A stretch of 64,000 bases of DNA from JAJFFW01 sp965263375 (GTDB lineage Bacteria; Pseudomonadota; Alphaproteobacteria; Caulobacterales; Parvularculaceae): NCBI GenBank assembly GCA_965263375.1, contig OZ253669.1, forward strand, positions 2,914,001 through 2,978,000, in the 5' to 3' direction. The notes below the pieces were generated by a model. That model saw only the letters and a list, made by a program, of their open reading frames with translations. It searched no databases and was not told the DNA's origin. Positions 27,165 through 36,527 of the stretch are shown here, piece by piece (position 1 is the first letter of the stretch; every line of letters begins with the position of its first letter). Both the position numbers and the translations under genes were made by a program.

Positions 27165-27671
27165 TTAGTAGAACCAAGAGGCGTATTGCGGGTCTTTATC
27201 TTTCATCTCATCATAAAGACAGACCATTCGGGCGAGAAACCAGGTTTTAAAGCCAATAATCAATACCATCCCCAAAACTGTCGGAACAACCTCCAATCGC
27301 CATAATCCGTAAGCATAAGGAATAAGCCCTATTCCAGCGCATAGGTTTAATATTTGCGCTTGCCATTCATAGCGATCGGGGATGGGAATGTTTTTTCTGT
27401 TAAGCCAGACCCTTTCTCCTAGCACGCCGCGCGACATCCAATGACCCGTCGTTTTCGGGGCTGGAAACATGCGCGGATTAATCCATATAAAGATAACCAC
27501 CAGTGCTAATGGGACTAAGGCGCCCCAACCGAGCCAAAGACGGCTCCATATGGCTGCCGTTAACAAGGGCATCGCGGAGAAACGTGTCCAACCGCTCCAT
27601 GGATTGGCATGGCGCTTCCAGGTTTCATCGCTCATCCCCATCAAGCGTTCTGTCAGCTGGCCATAGTCCAT
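27165..27671 (-). CDS. DUF6653-like membrane protein
   Basis: A 168-residue protein with about four hydrophobic segments. The N-terminal SDETWKRHANPWSGWTRF followed by a hydrophobic pair and NPRMFPAPKTTGHWMSRGVLGERVWLNRK resembles a family annotated DUF6653. Function is unknown. AGGA is eight bases before the ATG. It follows the acidic Pro/Glu-rich protein gene by 21 bp on the same strand, so they are likely co-transcribed. Confidence 0.65.
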   Translation of the reverse strand: MDYGQLTERLMGMSDETWKRHANPWSGWTRFSAMPLLTAAIWSRLWLGWGALVPLALVVIFIWINPRMFPAPKTTGHWMSRGVLGERVWLNRKNIPIPDRYEWQAQILNLCAGIGLIPYAYGLWRLEVVPTVLGMVLIIGFKTWFLARMVCLYDEMKDKDPQYASWFY

Positions 27672-27692
27672 AACTAGGTTCCTATAATACGA

Positions 27693-29153
27693 CTACTCAG
27701 CCCCCTGAGCACGAGCCGCGTCGTCAAGCGCCTTTTCAAGCTCTTCGATTTCACCGCGGTCGAGGGGCGCATCATCGCGCCGCGCCCAACTGGGAACCGC
27801 CTCGCCCGTTCCAACGTCCGGCCGGGACAAGGCGTTGCCAAGAGCGTCGGCTTGCCCGGCAAGATCATCCTGCTCACCGCCCACGCCTTGCCGCGCCTGT
27901 TCAGCAAGCCGCTCACGCTCTTCGCGTTCTAGGCGGCGCGCGACATCTGGCCCAAAGACGCGCTCAGTCGGCAACCCTCCCGCTGGGGCGCCGCGCAGTC
28001 CGCCGCCGGCGCCGCTGCCCCCTTGAGCGCGATCTCCGCGCAGCAACCGCGCCGCTCTAGAGAAATCTTCCCCGCTTGCGCCAGGGCGCCAGCCGGATCT
28101 GATTTCGGGGCGCCCTGCGCATTCTTTTTGTTTTTCCTCGTCGGTAAATTCCTCAGGACACAAAATAGCAACAACGCCAGAACGACCTGGCAATGCGGCT
28201 TCGTCCCCTTCAGGCAATGCAGTCTCCGGCAGGCTGACACCCGGTAGGGGCAACGCAAAACGCGGTTTTATAAAACGGCGGGTCGCAGATTGATCAAAGA
28301 AGTCATCGTCGAACGGAAGCTCTTGTTCATCTTCCCCAGGGATATCTTCTCCAAGAGCGACTTCGCCCTCTTCTTCCCCTTCTTGCTCGGCGATATCCAT
28401 ACCCTCATCGCCGCCAATTTCGTCAGCTCCAACCTCCTCAACCAGATCGGCATCCTCTTCGGCAACGGTTTCAGCAAGCTCTTCTTCACCCGGGGATTGT
28501 TCATCGCCTTGGTCGGCTACTTCTTGTTCTGTTTCAGGGTCTTGCCCTTCGTCACCCGCCTCAATAGGGGAGCTCTCTTGCTCGCCTTGGCCGTCGGCTC
28601 CCTCCGCCTCAAGGTTGCTTTCTTCTTTTCTTAAGGGCTCCGCCACCGCTTCCGGGGTTAGATCAATAACCGGCTCTGGCTCTGGCTCGGGTTCAGGCTC
28701 TGGCTCGGGTTCAGGCTCAGCCTCTTCAGGCGCCGGATCTGGCGCCGGCTCTTCTTCCAATTCAGGTTCTTCAATGATTTCTGGCTCAGGATCCGGGTCC
28801 TTAATGGCTTCAGGTTCGATAAGCTCCGGCTGCACAGGTTCAACGGTCAAATCCGCAAACACGATATTGATTGTGGTCGACGGGCGGTTTGGCGCCCAAA
28901 TCCGCACCTCTCCAAATATAGACAGCGCTGTTAGAACGACACCGTTCACAAACACCGCCAATAGGAAAGACGTTAAAAAGCGCCGTCTTTCATTTCCTGC
29001 AAGCGAATCAATCCGGGCCGTGATGCGGCTGCCCCAACGCGAAAGGGGCTTAAGCCAGCTAGGCAACCGGCGCCCGCGATTTGGCGTTCGCGCAGGACCA
29101 AGCCCCGCAACCGCTGATTTGCCAGGGCCGGAAGGTTTTGTGCTACGCGACAT
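27693..29153 (-). CDS. acidic Pro/Glu-rich single-pass membrane protein
   Basis: A 486-residue protein. A basic N-terminal 60 residues leads into one transmembrane helix (FLTSFLLAVFVNGVVLTALSIFG), so the rest is predicted periplasmic. Residues about 110-330 are extremely acidic, with repeated Glu-Pro dipeptides (about 160-180) and long Glu/Asp/Gly stretches. The C-terminal part is Arg/Glu/Ala-rich and probably helical. The anchor-then-Pro/Glu layout is like TonB, but I see no C-terminal TonB beta domain. It starts 51 bp from divergent purD. Function unknown; a structural or spacer role in the envelope is an inference. Confidence 0.7.
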   Translation of the reverse strand: MSRSTKPSGPGKSAVAGLGPARTPNRGRRLPSWLKPLSRWGSRITARIDSLAGNERRRFLTSFLLAVFVNGVVLTALSIFGEVRIWAPNRPSTTINIVFADLTVEPVQPELIEPEAIKDPDPEPEIIEEPELEEEPAPDPAPEEAEPEPEPEPEPEPEPEPVIDLTPEAVAEPLRKEESNLEAEGADGQGEQESSPIEAGDEGQDPETEQEVADQGDEQSPGEEELAETVAEEDADLVEEVGADEIGGDEGMDIAEQEGEEEGEVALGEDIPGEDEQELPFDDDFFDQSATRRFIKPRFALPLPGVSLPETALPEGDEAALPGRSGVVAILCPEEFTDEEKQKECAGRPEIRSGWRPGASGEDFSRAARLLRGDRAQGGSGAGGGLRGAPAGGLPTERVFGPDVARRLEREERERLAEQARQGVGGEQDDLAGQADALGNALSRPDVGTGEAVPSWARRDDAPLDRGEIEELEKALDDAARAQGAE

Positions 29154-29204
29154 TGATCAAATCCAGCTCCGGGCGTAATGGTCAGTGAAAACGGAGAATA
29201 ACAA

Positions 29205-30476
29205 GTGCAAGTCCTGCTTATTGGCGGCGGCGGACGCGAACACGCCCTGGCGTGGAAAATCGCGCAAAGCCCGCTTTTGTCAAACCTTTTTGTGTGCCCG
29301 GGCGGCGCGGCCTTAGACCAACTCGGCGAGCGTTTCAAAGCTTCCCCTGATGATCTAGACGCGATTACGGCGGAAGCAAGGCAAAAAGCAATTGACCTTG
29401 TGATTATCGGTCCAGAAGCGCCTTTGGCGGCTGGCCTGACAGATCTGTTTCAGGCCGCTGGCATCCCTTGTTTCGGCCCCACAAAACAAGCAGCCCAGCT
29501 AGAAAGCTCAAAAGCATTCGCCAAAGAAATATGTGAAGCCGCTGGCGCCCCAACTGCCGCCTATGGTCGTTTTGAGCAAGCAGACGCCGCAAAAGAATTT
29601 TTGCGCAATCAGACAGCCCCCTACGTTATCAAAGCGGATGGGCTGGCCGCTGGTAAAGGGGTTGTGATCGCTGAGACGATCGAAGATGCGGATGCGGCGA
29701 TCGACGACATGCTCGGCGGGCGCTTCGGCGAGGCTGGCGCCTCAATCGTCATCGAAGAGTTTATGACCGGGGAAGAGGCTAGCTTTTTCGCAATCACCGA
29801 TGGGCGCCAGCTCGTCCCCCTCGCCGCCGCGCAGGACCACAAGCGCGCCTTTGACGGAGATCAGGGACCTAATACGGGCGGTATGGGGGCTTATTCCCCT
29901 GCCCCGATCTTCACCGACGCGGTCGAAGAACAAACCATCAACCAAATTGCAAAGCCCGTCATCGAGGAAATGCACAAACGAGGAACACCCTATTGCGGTG
30001 TTCTTTATGTAGGATTGATGATCGAAAACGGCGCCGCGCGTGTCGTCGAATTTAACGCCCGCTTTGGCGACCCAGAGTGCCAAATTCTTATGCGCCGTCT
30101 TGAAAGCGATTTGTTACCCATTCTGTTTGATGCAGCCAAAGGGCAACTAAAAGAACAAACGCTTGCATGGCGCGATGAACCAAGCGCCCTCGTCGTGATG
30201 GCCGCCAAGGGATATCCTGGCGCCTACGAAAAAGGCACGCTCATAAACGGTATAGACGACGCAAACGCGATCGAAGATGTCGTCGTGTTCCATGCTGGTA
30301 CGGATGAAAAGGACGGCAAAGTTGTCGCCAATGGCGGGCGCGTTTTGAATGTAACAGCGCTTGGCGCAACTTTAGAAGACGCGGTCGCAAAAGCCTATCA
30401 AGGCGTAAAGACGATCGATTGGCCGGACGGCTTTTATCGTAACGATATCGCGCATAGAGCCTTAAAAAGATCGTAA
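29205..30476 (+). CDS. purD: phosphoribosylamine--glycine ligase
   Basis: ATP-grasp enzyme that joins glycine to phosphoribosylamine in purine synthesis. The 423 residues start QVLLIGGGGREHALAWK and carry IGPEAPLAAGLTD, the ATP-grasp block PYVIKADGLAAGKGVVIAE, EEFMTGEEASFFAITDG, DQGPNTGGMGAYSPAP and VEFNARFGDPECQ. The start is GTG at 29205, with GGAG nine bases upstream. It is probably in one transcript with the phosphotransferase gene 25 bp downstream. Confidence 0.95.
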   Translation: MQVLLIGGGGREHALAWKIAQSPLLSNLFVCPGGAALDQLGERFKASPDDLDAITAEARQKAIDLVIIGPEAPLAAGLTDLFQAAGIPCFGPTKQAAQLESSKAFAKEICEAAGAPTAAYGRFEQADAAKEFLRNQTAPYVIKADGLAAGKGVVIAETIEDADAAIDDMLGGRFGEAGASIVIEEFMTGEEASFFAITDGRQLVPLAAAQDHKRAFDGDQGPNTGGMGAYSPAPIFTDAVEEQTINQIAKPVIEEMHKRGTPYCGVLYVGLMIENGAARVVEFNARFGDPECQILMRRLESDLLPILFDAAKGQLKEQTLAWRDEPSALVVMAAKGYPGAYEKGTLINGIDDANAIEDVVVFHAGTDEKDGKVVANGGRVLNVTALGATLEDAVAKAYQGVKTIDWPDGFYRNDIAHRALKRS

Positions 30477-30501
30477 TTATCACGGCTGTAAAGGGAGCGA
30501 C

Positions 30502-31569
30502 ATGACAGATCAAGACACAAAAGATTTCACCGGACTAAGCGATACGCCTGAGCACTTAATGTTCGACGAGGCATCACTGCATGCTTACCTTTTAGAGAAT
30601 GTGGATGGGTATGCTGGCCCCTTATCCGTACAGAAATTTAAAGGGGGACAGTCTAATCCAACTTATCTGTTGGAAACGCCCGGACAGAAATATGTTCTGC
30701 GGCGCAAACCGCCTGGCAAACTGCTCCCTTCAGCCCATGCGGTCGATCGCGAATATAAGGTCATGACTGCCCTTCATGATACCGGGTTTCCTGCGCCCAA
30801 AACATACGCCCTGTGTGAAGACGACGCCATTATCGGCACCGCTTTTTACGTCATGGATTTTGTTGAGGGACGTATTTTTTGGGACTCAACCCTAAATGAT
30901 GTGGCGCGCGAACAACGTCGCCCCATTTATGAAGCGGCTGTCGACACCCTCGCCTTGCTACACACCACGGACTATAAAAAAGCGGGGTTACAAGATTTCG
31001 GCAAGGAAGGCAGCTACTTTGAACGTCAGATTGGTCGGTGGTCAAAACAATACCAAAATAGCGCTACAGACGACATCAAAGCGATGAATGATTTGATTAG
31101 CTTCCTGCCAACCGCAGTCCCGGCCAGCGACCAAACAAGCATTGTCCATGGCGATTTCCGTTTGGACAATATGATTGTCCACCCGTCCGAGCCTCGTGCC
31201 CTTGCTGTTTTAGATTGGGAATTATCAACCCTTGGCCATCCGATGGCGGACTTCACCTATTATCTAATGACTTGGAACTTCCCGCCTGGTATGCGCGGCG
31301 GGCTCGCGGGGCAGGACCTCGACCAGCTTAATATCCCAACTCTAGATGAAGTTGTGGAACGATATTGCGCAAAAACCGGCCAAGAAAGCTTGCCAAACCT
31401 TGATTATTGCTTGGCCTATAACATGTTCCGCCTTGCCGCCATTATCCAGGGCGTTTACGCCCGCGCGCTGCAAGGCAACGCCTCCTCTGAAAAAGGTATT
31501 TCCCTTGGAAAAACCGTAGAGCCCCTTGCTCAGCTTGCTTGGTCCCACGCAAAAAAAGCAGGCGCTTAG
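30502..31569 (+). CDS. phosphotransferase family protein (ACAD10/11 N-domain-like)
   Basis: A 355-residue APH-fold kinase. GGQSNPTYLLET..YVLRRKPPGKLLPSAHAVDREYKVM forms the nucleotide side, HGDFRLDNMIVH the catalytic loop, and AVLDWELSTLGHPMADFTYY the metal-binding part. This pattern is that of the acyl-CoA-dehydrogenase-associated phosphotransferases thought to act on 4-hydroxy-acyl-CoA, not of antibiotic resistance enzymes. It is convergent with gcvPB. No acyl-CoA dehydrogenase gene lies next to it here. Confidence 0.82.
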   Translation: MTDQDTKDFTGLSDTPEHLMFDEASLHAYLLENVDGYAGPLSVQKFKGGQSNPTYLLETPGQKYVLRRKPPGKLLPSAHAVDREYKVMTALHDTGFPAPKTYALCEDDAIIGTAFYVMDFVEGRIFWDSTLNDVAREQRRPIYEAAVDTLALLHTTDYKKAGLQDFGKEGSYFERQIGRWSKQYQNSATDDIKAMNDLISFLPTAVPASDQTSIVHGDFRLDNMIVHPSEPRALAVLDWELSTLGHPMADFTYYLMTWNFPPGMRGGLAGQDLDQLNIPTLDEVVERYCAKTGQESLPNLDYCLAYNMFRLAAIIQGVYARALQGNASSEKGISLGKTVEPLAQLAWSHAKKAGA

Positions 31570-31577
31570 TGGGCAGC

Positions 31578-33167
31578 CTACTCCGCGCTGTTCGCGGGTT
31601 CGGGCGAGGTCCAGCGTAAAATTGGCTTGCGCGCCGCTGCGGTTTCATCAAGCCGGCGCATGGGCGCAAGACGCGGCGCGGCGCTAAAGCGATCTTTCTC
31701 GCCCGCCTTTGCTGCGCGAGCAAGCCCAAGTAGCGCATCGCAAAATTGATCGAGCTCTTGCTTTGACTCTGATTCCGTCGGCTCGATTAACATCGCGCCC
31801 TTTACCACAAGCGGAAAATACATCGTCATCGGATGATAACCTTCATCAATCATTGCTTTGGCGAAATCAATCGTTTCAACGCCGGTATTTTCCAAAAAGC
31901 GATCATCAAATAAAGCTTCATGCATACAATAACCATCAAAGGCAGGCGTCATCTCCGTCTTTAAGCGCGCCAGCACATAGTTGGCGTTTATCACCGCATC
32001 CTCTGAAGCTTGGGCGACTCCATCTGATCCATGGCTCAACATATAACTTAGCGCACGCACAAACATACCCATTTGTCCGTGGAAAGCGCACATGCGCCCA
32101 AAACTGTCCGCGGCGTCATCATTGGCTTTTATAGCTGCACGGTTTTCTAATAATCGATAGCCGTCATCATCCTTTACGATCGTGGGCACAGGGGCGAAGG
32201 GCGCAAGCACGGCAGATAACACTGTCGGGCCAGCCCCCGGGCCGCCGCCGCCGTGAGGCGTTGAAAAGGTCTTATGCAGATTAATATGCATAGCATCAAC
32301 GCCCAATTCGCCGGGCTTTACCTTGCCAGCGATTGCATTGAAATTAGCGCCGTCGCAATAAAAATAGCCGCCGACTTCATGAACAGCATCCGCAATTTCG
32401 CGGATATCACCCTCAAAAAGCCCGCAAGTATTTGGGTTGGTGACCATAATAGCGGCGACGTCAGGCCCAAGCTTTTCTTTATAGGCTGCTAAGTCAACTC
32501 TGCCTGTCTCATCCGCGGGGATCGCATCAACCTTAAAACCGCATTGCGCCGCGGTCGCGGGGTTCGTTCCGTGGGCAGATTCTGGCGCCAGCACACGCGT
32601 GCGCGTCGCAACCTCGCCCCGTGCTTGTATCGCCGCGCGGATCGCGAGCATGCCACATAACTCACCATGGGCGCCCGCTTTGGGGGACATCGCCACCGCG
32701 TCCATCCCCGTCATCTCTTTCAGCCAATGGGCCAGCTCATCAATCAGTTCAAGCGCCCCTTGCACGGTCGATTGTGGCTGTAAGGGGTGGATGTCTGCAA
32801 AACCTGGCAATCGCGCCATTTTTTCATTAAGGCGCGGATTATGCTTCATCGTACAAGAGCCAAGGGGAAAGGGCCCCATATCAATCGCATAATTCTTTTG
32901 GCTTAAACGCACATAGTGGCGCATGGCTTCCGGCTCAGATAGACCTGGCAAGCCGATTTCTTCTTCTCTGGCAAGACCGCCAAACCGATTAGAGCGAGCC
33001 GCTGGTTCCGGTAAATCAACGCCTGTGCGCCCAAACCGATCACGTTCAAAGATCAATGGTTCTTCAATTTGAAGGCCCTTATTGCCAGTAAAGGTTTGCA
33101 GCGTATCACGAGCTTGCGAAACATCTGGTGACGGACTTGTTGGACGGCCAGTATTATTCATGGTCAT
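31578..33167 (-). CDS. gcvPB: glycine dehydrogenase (decarboxylating) subunit 2
   Basis: The PLP-bearing half of the two-subunit P-protein of the glycine cleavage system. The 529-residue product has the lysine in INLHKTFSTPHGGGGPG (K299), the GSCTMKHNPRLNEKMARLPGFADIHP block and SPKAGAHGELCGMLAIRAA. AGGAAGG lies nine bases before the ATG at 33167. The gene follows gcvPA by 14 bp and is last in the gcv run. Confidence 0.94.
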   Translation of the reverse strand: MTMNNTGRPTSPSPDVSQARDTLQTFTGNKGLQIEEPLIFERDRFGRTGVDLPEPAARSNRFGGLAREEEIGLPGLSEPEAMRHYVRLSQKNYAIDMGPFPLGSCTMKHNPRLNEKMARLPGFADIHPLQPQSTVQGALELIDELAHWLKEMTGMDAVAMSPKAGAHGELCGMLAIRAAIQARGEVATRTRVLAPESAHGTNPATAAQCGFKVDAIPADETGRVDLAAYKEKLGPDVAAIMVTNPNTCGLFEGDIREIADAVHEVGGYFYCDGANFNAIAGKVKPGELGVDAMHINLHKTFSTPHGGGGPGAGPTVLSAVLAPFAPVPTIVKDDDGYRLLENRAAIKANDDAADSFGRMCAFHGQMGMFVRALSYMLSHGSDGVAQASEDAVINANYVLARLKTEMTPAFDGYCMHEALFDDRFLENTGVETIDFAKAMIDEGYHPMTMYFPLVVKGAMLIEPTESESKQELDQFCDALLGLARAAKAGEKDRFSAAPRLAPMRRLDETAAARKPILRWTSPEPANSAE

Positions 33168-33181
33168 TTTACTGCGCCTTC

Positions 33182-34522
33182 CTATAACGCCGCTTTCAGC
33201 GAATTTTGCAATTGGTCGATATCATTTTCCGTAACGCATTCAGTTGCAGCGACAACAAGCAAATTCTCAGCCTCCGTCTCATAGGGCCATAATCGTTCCC
33301 CGGGAACGCCCGCAAGGACACCTTTAGCGGCAAGAGTTTCAACAACCTCACCCGCCGCCCGTGGCAACCGCACCGTAAACTCATTAAAGAAAGCGTCATT
33401 TAAGACGGTTACGCCGTCAATTGCACTCAGCGCATCCGCAGTTTTACACGCCGCCTCATGATTGAGCATTGCAAGCCGGCGCAGCCCCGCCTCGCCCAGC
33501 AATGTCATATGCGCAGAAAATGCAAGCGCACACAGGCCAGAATTGGTGCAGATATTCGATGTCGCCTTATCCCGGCGTATGTGTTGCTCCCGTGTCGAGA
33601 GCGTCAAGACATAGCCACGCTTTCCGTCGGCATCCGTTGTTTCCCCACATAGCCGCCCCGGCATCTGGCGAACATTTTTTTGTCTCGCTGCAAACAAGCC
33701 AACATAGGGGCCGCCAAAGTTAAGGCTGTTGCCGATGGACTGTCCCTCAGCCGCGACGATATCCGCCCCCATCTCACCTGGGCTTTTAATTGCCCCTAGC
33801 GAGATGGTCTCTGTCACCACCGCAATGAGTAGCGCGCCTTTTTCATGGGCCGCCGCCGCAATTGGCGACAAATCACGGACCCTTCCAAAAACATCAGGGT
33901 TTTGGACAACAACACATGCGGTATTATCATCAATCGATGATGCTATATCCTCTGCACCCGTAATATCAGCCGCCAATCGTTTGACTTCAGCCCCCACGAG
34001 CTCGCTATTCAACCGCGTTACCGATGCATAGTGCGGGTGCAAGCCGCCAGATAAGATCACCTTATCTTTCCTAGTAACACGCCGCGCCATCAACGCTGCT
34101 TCCGCGCAGGAGGTTGATCCGTCATACATGGAGGCGTTTGCAACCTCCATCCCCGTCAGCGCCGCGACTTGCGTTTGGAATTCAAAAAGATATTGCAAGG
34201 TGCCTTGGGCGATTTCTGGCTGATAGGGGGTGTAGGAAGTTAGAAACTCAGAACGTTGAATAATGTGATCAACGCTGGCCGGCACGTGGTGTTTATACGC
34301 CCCCGCGCCGACAAAAAAGGGACCAGCGCCCGCGGCCTGATTTTTCCCCGCCATGGCGCCAAGCGTTCGCTCGACCGACATCTCACTTTGAGCTTTCGGC
34401 AAATCAAGACTGACGCCAAGCGCATCGCTAGGAACATCAGCAAATAAATCGTCAATGTGATCGACACCAATGGTCTTTAACATTGACGCGCGATCCGCTG
34501 GCGACAAAGGAAGATACCGCAT
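33182..34522 (-). CDS. gcvPA: glycine dehydrogenase (decarboxylating) subunit 1
   Basis: The 446-residue partner of GcvPB in the alpha2-beta2 type of P-protein. It starts MRYLPLSPADRASMLKTIGVDHIDDLFADVP and carries FVGAGAYKHHVPASVDHIIQRSEFLTSYTPYQPEIAQGTLQYLFEFQ, which is diagnostic. A 184-bp space separates it from gcvH, wider than the other junctions in the run, so a secondary promoter there is possible, though none is clear. Confidence 0.94.
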   Translation of the reverse strand: MRYLPLSPADRASMLKTIGVDHIDDLFADVPSDALGVSLDLPKAQSEMSVERTLGAMAGKNQAAGAGPFFVGAGAYKHHVPASVDHIIQRSEFLTSYTPYQPEIAQGTLQYLFEFQTQVAALTGMEVANASMYDGSTSCAEAALMARRVTRKDKVILSGGLHPHYASVTRLNSELVGAEVKRLAADITGAEDIASSIDDNTACVVVQNPDVFGRVRDLSPIAAAAHEKGALLIAVVTETISLGAIKSPGEMGADIVAAEGQSIGNSLNFGGPYVGLFAARQKNVRQMPGRLCGETTDADGKRGYVLTLSTREQHIRRDKATSNICTNSGLCALAFSAHMTLLGEAGLRRLAMLNHEAACKTADALSAIDGVTVLNDAFFNEFTVRLPRAAGEVVETLAAKGVLAGVPGERLWPYETEAENLLVVAATECVTENDIDQLQNSLKAAL

Positions 34523-34706
34523 ATACTACTCCGCCTTAAGCGTTACAAAAAGGTGTCCACAATTTATCGTCGAAGAGAGACTGGTTATCGTCTAAGTAAG
34601 ACTGGTCAAAAAAAACGAGAACAAAGCTAATTTCTGGGCAAACACCCAATTAAAAACTTTAAGCGCCATTCTTCCTATCGGCGAAAGTCGCTTTAAAGTC
34701 TTTCGA

Positions 34707-35072
34707 CTAACTTATTAAATCTTTATACGCCGCCTCATCCATTAAACCGTCAAGCTGGGACAAATCGCTAGGCCTCATCTTTACAAACCATGCAGCGCCA
34801 GCTGGGTCCTCATTGACTTTCGCAGGCTCTTCAACAATGGAACTATTCACTTCAATGATCTCACCGCTAATTGGCGCATAAACGTCGGACGCCGCCTTCA
34901 CGGATTCCACCACAGCCATATCGTCATCTTGAGAGAACGCAGCGCCAACTTCTGGAAGCTCAACAAACACAACGTCACCAAGCTGTTCAGCAGCATGGTC
35001 GGTAATGCCAACGGTCGCGACATCCCCTTCAACAAGCACCCATTCATGATCTTTTGTATATTTAACCGTCAT
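34707..35072 (-). CDS. gcvH: glycine cleavage system H protein
   Basis: A 121-residue lipoyl carrier that shuttles the aminomethyl group between the P, T and L proteins. The lipoylated lysine is K59 in VVESVKAASDVYAPISGE. The N-terminal KYTKDHEWVLVEGDVATVGITDHAAEQLGDVVFVELP is standard. AGGAGGGG precedes the ATG, and the gene begins eight bases after the gcvT stop. Confidence 0.95.
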   Translation of the reverse strand: MTVKYTKDHEWVLVEGDVATVGITDHAAEQLGDVVFVELPEVGAAFSQDDDMAVVESVKAASDVYAPISGEIIEVNSSIVEEPAKVNEDPAGAAWFVKMRPSDLSQLDGLMDEAAYKDLIS

Positions 35073-35080
35073 AACCCCTC

Positions 35081-36229
35081 CTATCCGCGATAGTATCTAT
35101 GCGGCGCAAATGGAAGATTGACGATCTCTCCCACCACCGATTTTCCTCGTATGATCAAATTGACTTTGACGCCAATATCACTGTGCGACGCCGCAACATA
35201 GCCGATTGAGATTGGCCCATTTACACTCGGCCCAAACCCACCTGATGTTACTTCCCCAATTTTTTCGCCGTCTTGGTTTTGTATTGCAACACCAGCGCGC
35301 GCCGGCGCACGCCCCTGCGGACGAATCCCGACGAGACGCCGCGCCGCCCCCTCTTCAAGCTCTCTTAATATTCGTTCCGCCCCCGCAAAATCACGTCCTA
35401 ATCGCCGCCTTTTACCGATCGCGAATTCAAGCCCCGCCTCAACAGGAGAGATTGACGGGGTTAATTCATTTCCATACAAACAAAGCCCCGCCTCAAGGCG
35501 TAAAGAGTCCCTAGCCCCTAGCCCTATCGGCGCGACACGGCCGTCTGATAAAAGCAGTTGCGCCAAGCGTTCCGCCTTAGATGCGGGTAATGAGATTTCA
35601 AATCCATCTTCTCCGGTATATCCGCAACGGCTAATGCGAACGTTCACGCCTTCAATTTCAGCATCCGCAGACGTCATAAACTTTAGTTTAGACGCGTCTG
35701 GCGCATATTTCGCCAAAACCTCCGCCGCCGCGGGGCCTTGCATGGCCAACAGCGCCAGATCTTCAAGCGGTTCTAATGCAATGTTGAGAGGCAGGCGGGA
35801 ATTCAAATAGTCGTAATCACTATATTTGCACGCTGCATTGACGACCAGCTTAAGGACACCATCTTCAAAATCACGCGTCACGATTAAATCATCAAGAACG
35901 CCGCCTTGTTCATTTAGCAAGAGCGTATAGCGCATCGCGCCTGGCTTCAGGGCGATCAGATCGCCTGGCGTCACCATCTCAAGCGCCGCCGCCGTTGTTT
36001 CATGGTCAGCACCACGTAATACGGCCTGGCCCATATGAGAAACATCAAACAACCCAGCATGCTCGCGAGTGTGAAGGTGCTCTTTTAATACCCCTGCATC
36101 AAAATTTACTGGCAGCTCATAACCAGCAAAAGGCGCCATTGTTGCGCCAAGAACACCATGCAAAGCGTGGAGGGGCGTCTTTAATAACGCTCCAGCATTA
36201 TTCTCAAGATTATTATTTTGATCAGTCAT
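35081..36229 (-). CDS. gcvT: glycine cleavage system T protein (aminomethyltransferase)
   Basis: A 382-residue folate enzyme that releases ammonia and forms methylene-THF from the H-protein-bound aminomethyl group. Marks are LHALHGVLGATMAPFAGYELPVNF, LFDVSHMGQ, TPGDLIALKPGAMRYTLLLNEQGGVLDDLIV and GYTGEDGFEISLPA. ATG at 36229 is chosen because GGGA lies seven bases upstream; the open frame beyond that runs into the glycine riboswitch. It is first in the gcvT-gcvH-gcvPA-gcvPB transcript. Confidence 0.93.
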   Translation of the reverse strand: MTDQNNNLENNAGALLKTPLHALHGVLGATMAPFAGYELPVNFDAGVLKEHLHTREHAGLFDVSHMGQAVLRGADHETTAAALEMVTPGDLIALKPGAMRYTLLLNEQGGVLDDLIVTRDFEDGVLKLVVNAACKYSDYDYLNSRLPLNIALEPLEDLALLAMQGPAAAEVLAKYAPDASKLKFMTSADAEIEGVNVRISRCGYTGEDGFEISLPASKAERLAQLLLSDGRVAPIGLGARDSLRLEAGLCLYGNELTPSISPVEAGLEFAIGKRRRLGRDFAGAERILRELEEGAARRLVGIRPQGRAPARAGVAIQNQDGEKIGEVTSGGFGPSVNGPISIGYVAASHSDIGVKVNLIIRGKSVVGEIVNLPFAPHRYYRG

Positions 36230-36280
36230 TACTCGTCCCATGATAATTAAGGGCCGCGCATCATACGCAGCGCCCCGGCT

Positions 36281-36491
36281 GTCATGGGACCTGAGAGATT
36301 TCACAGTACTCGCTTAAATCACGAGACTGCTTACTCCTTCGGTGAACACGCAGATCAACTTTAATCCCGCGTTCTTTCCAGCCTTAGTCCTTCGTAAGCG
36401 GTCCTTTTGCCTGAGAGTTTCCGGGGCGGTTGCTCCTTCGGCGCTGATCAAACCAATCTAGAATGGTTCGACCAATCTCTCCCGCATCACG
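36281..36491 (-). ncRNA. tandem glycine riboswitch
   Basis: Two glycine aptamers (gcvT motif) lie in the leader of gcvT. On the minus strand aptamer 1 runs GGGAGAGATT, then CCGAAGGAGCAACCGCCC, then AACTCTCAGGCAAAAGGACC. Aptamer 2 runs CGCGGGATTAAAG, then CACCGAAGGAGTAAGC, then AATCTCTCAGGTCCCATGAC. These are the conserved cores of the class, in the usual tandem order. In other bacteria it switches gcv on when glycine is high. The aptamers end about 50 bases before the gcvT start. Confidence 0.93.
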
Positions 36492-36527
36492 ATAAAATGC
36501 TATAGTCGTGACCTTAAAAGCCTTGTC

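Noticed and set aside
28615..29178. A long plus-strand open frame rich in Ser-Gly repeats.
   Set aside because: It is the antisense shadow of the Glu-Pro repeat region of the minus-strand gene and has no ribosome site.
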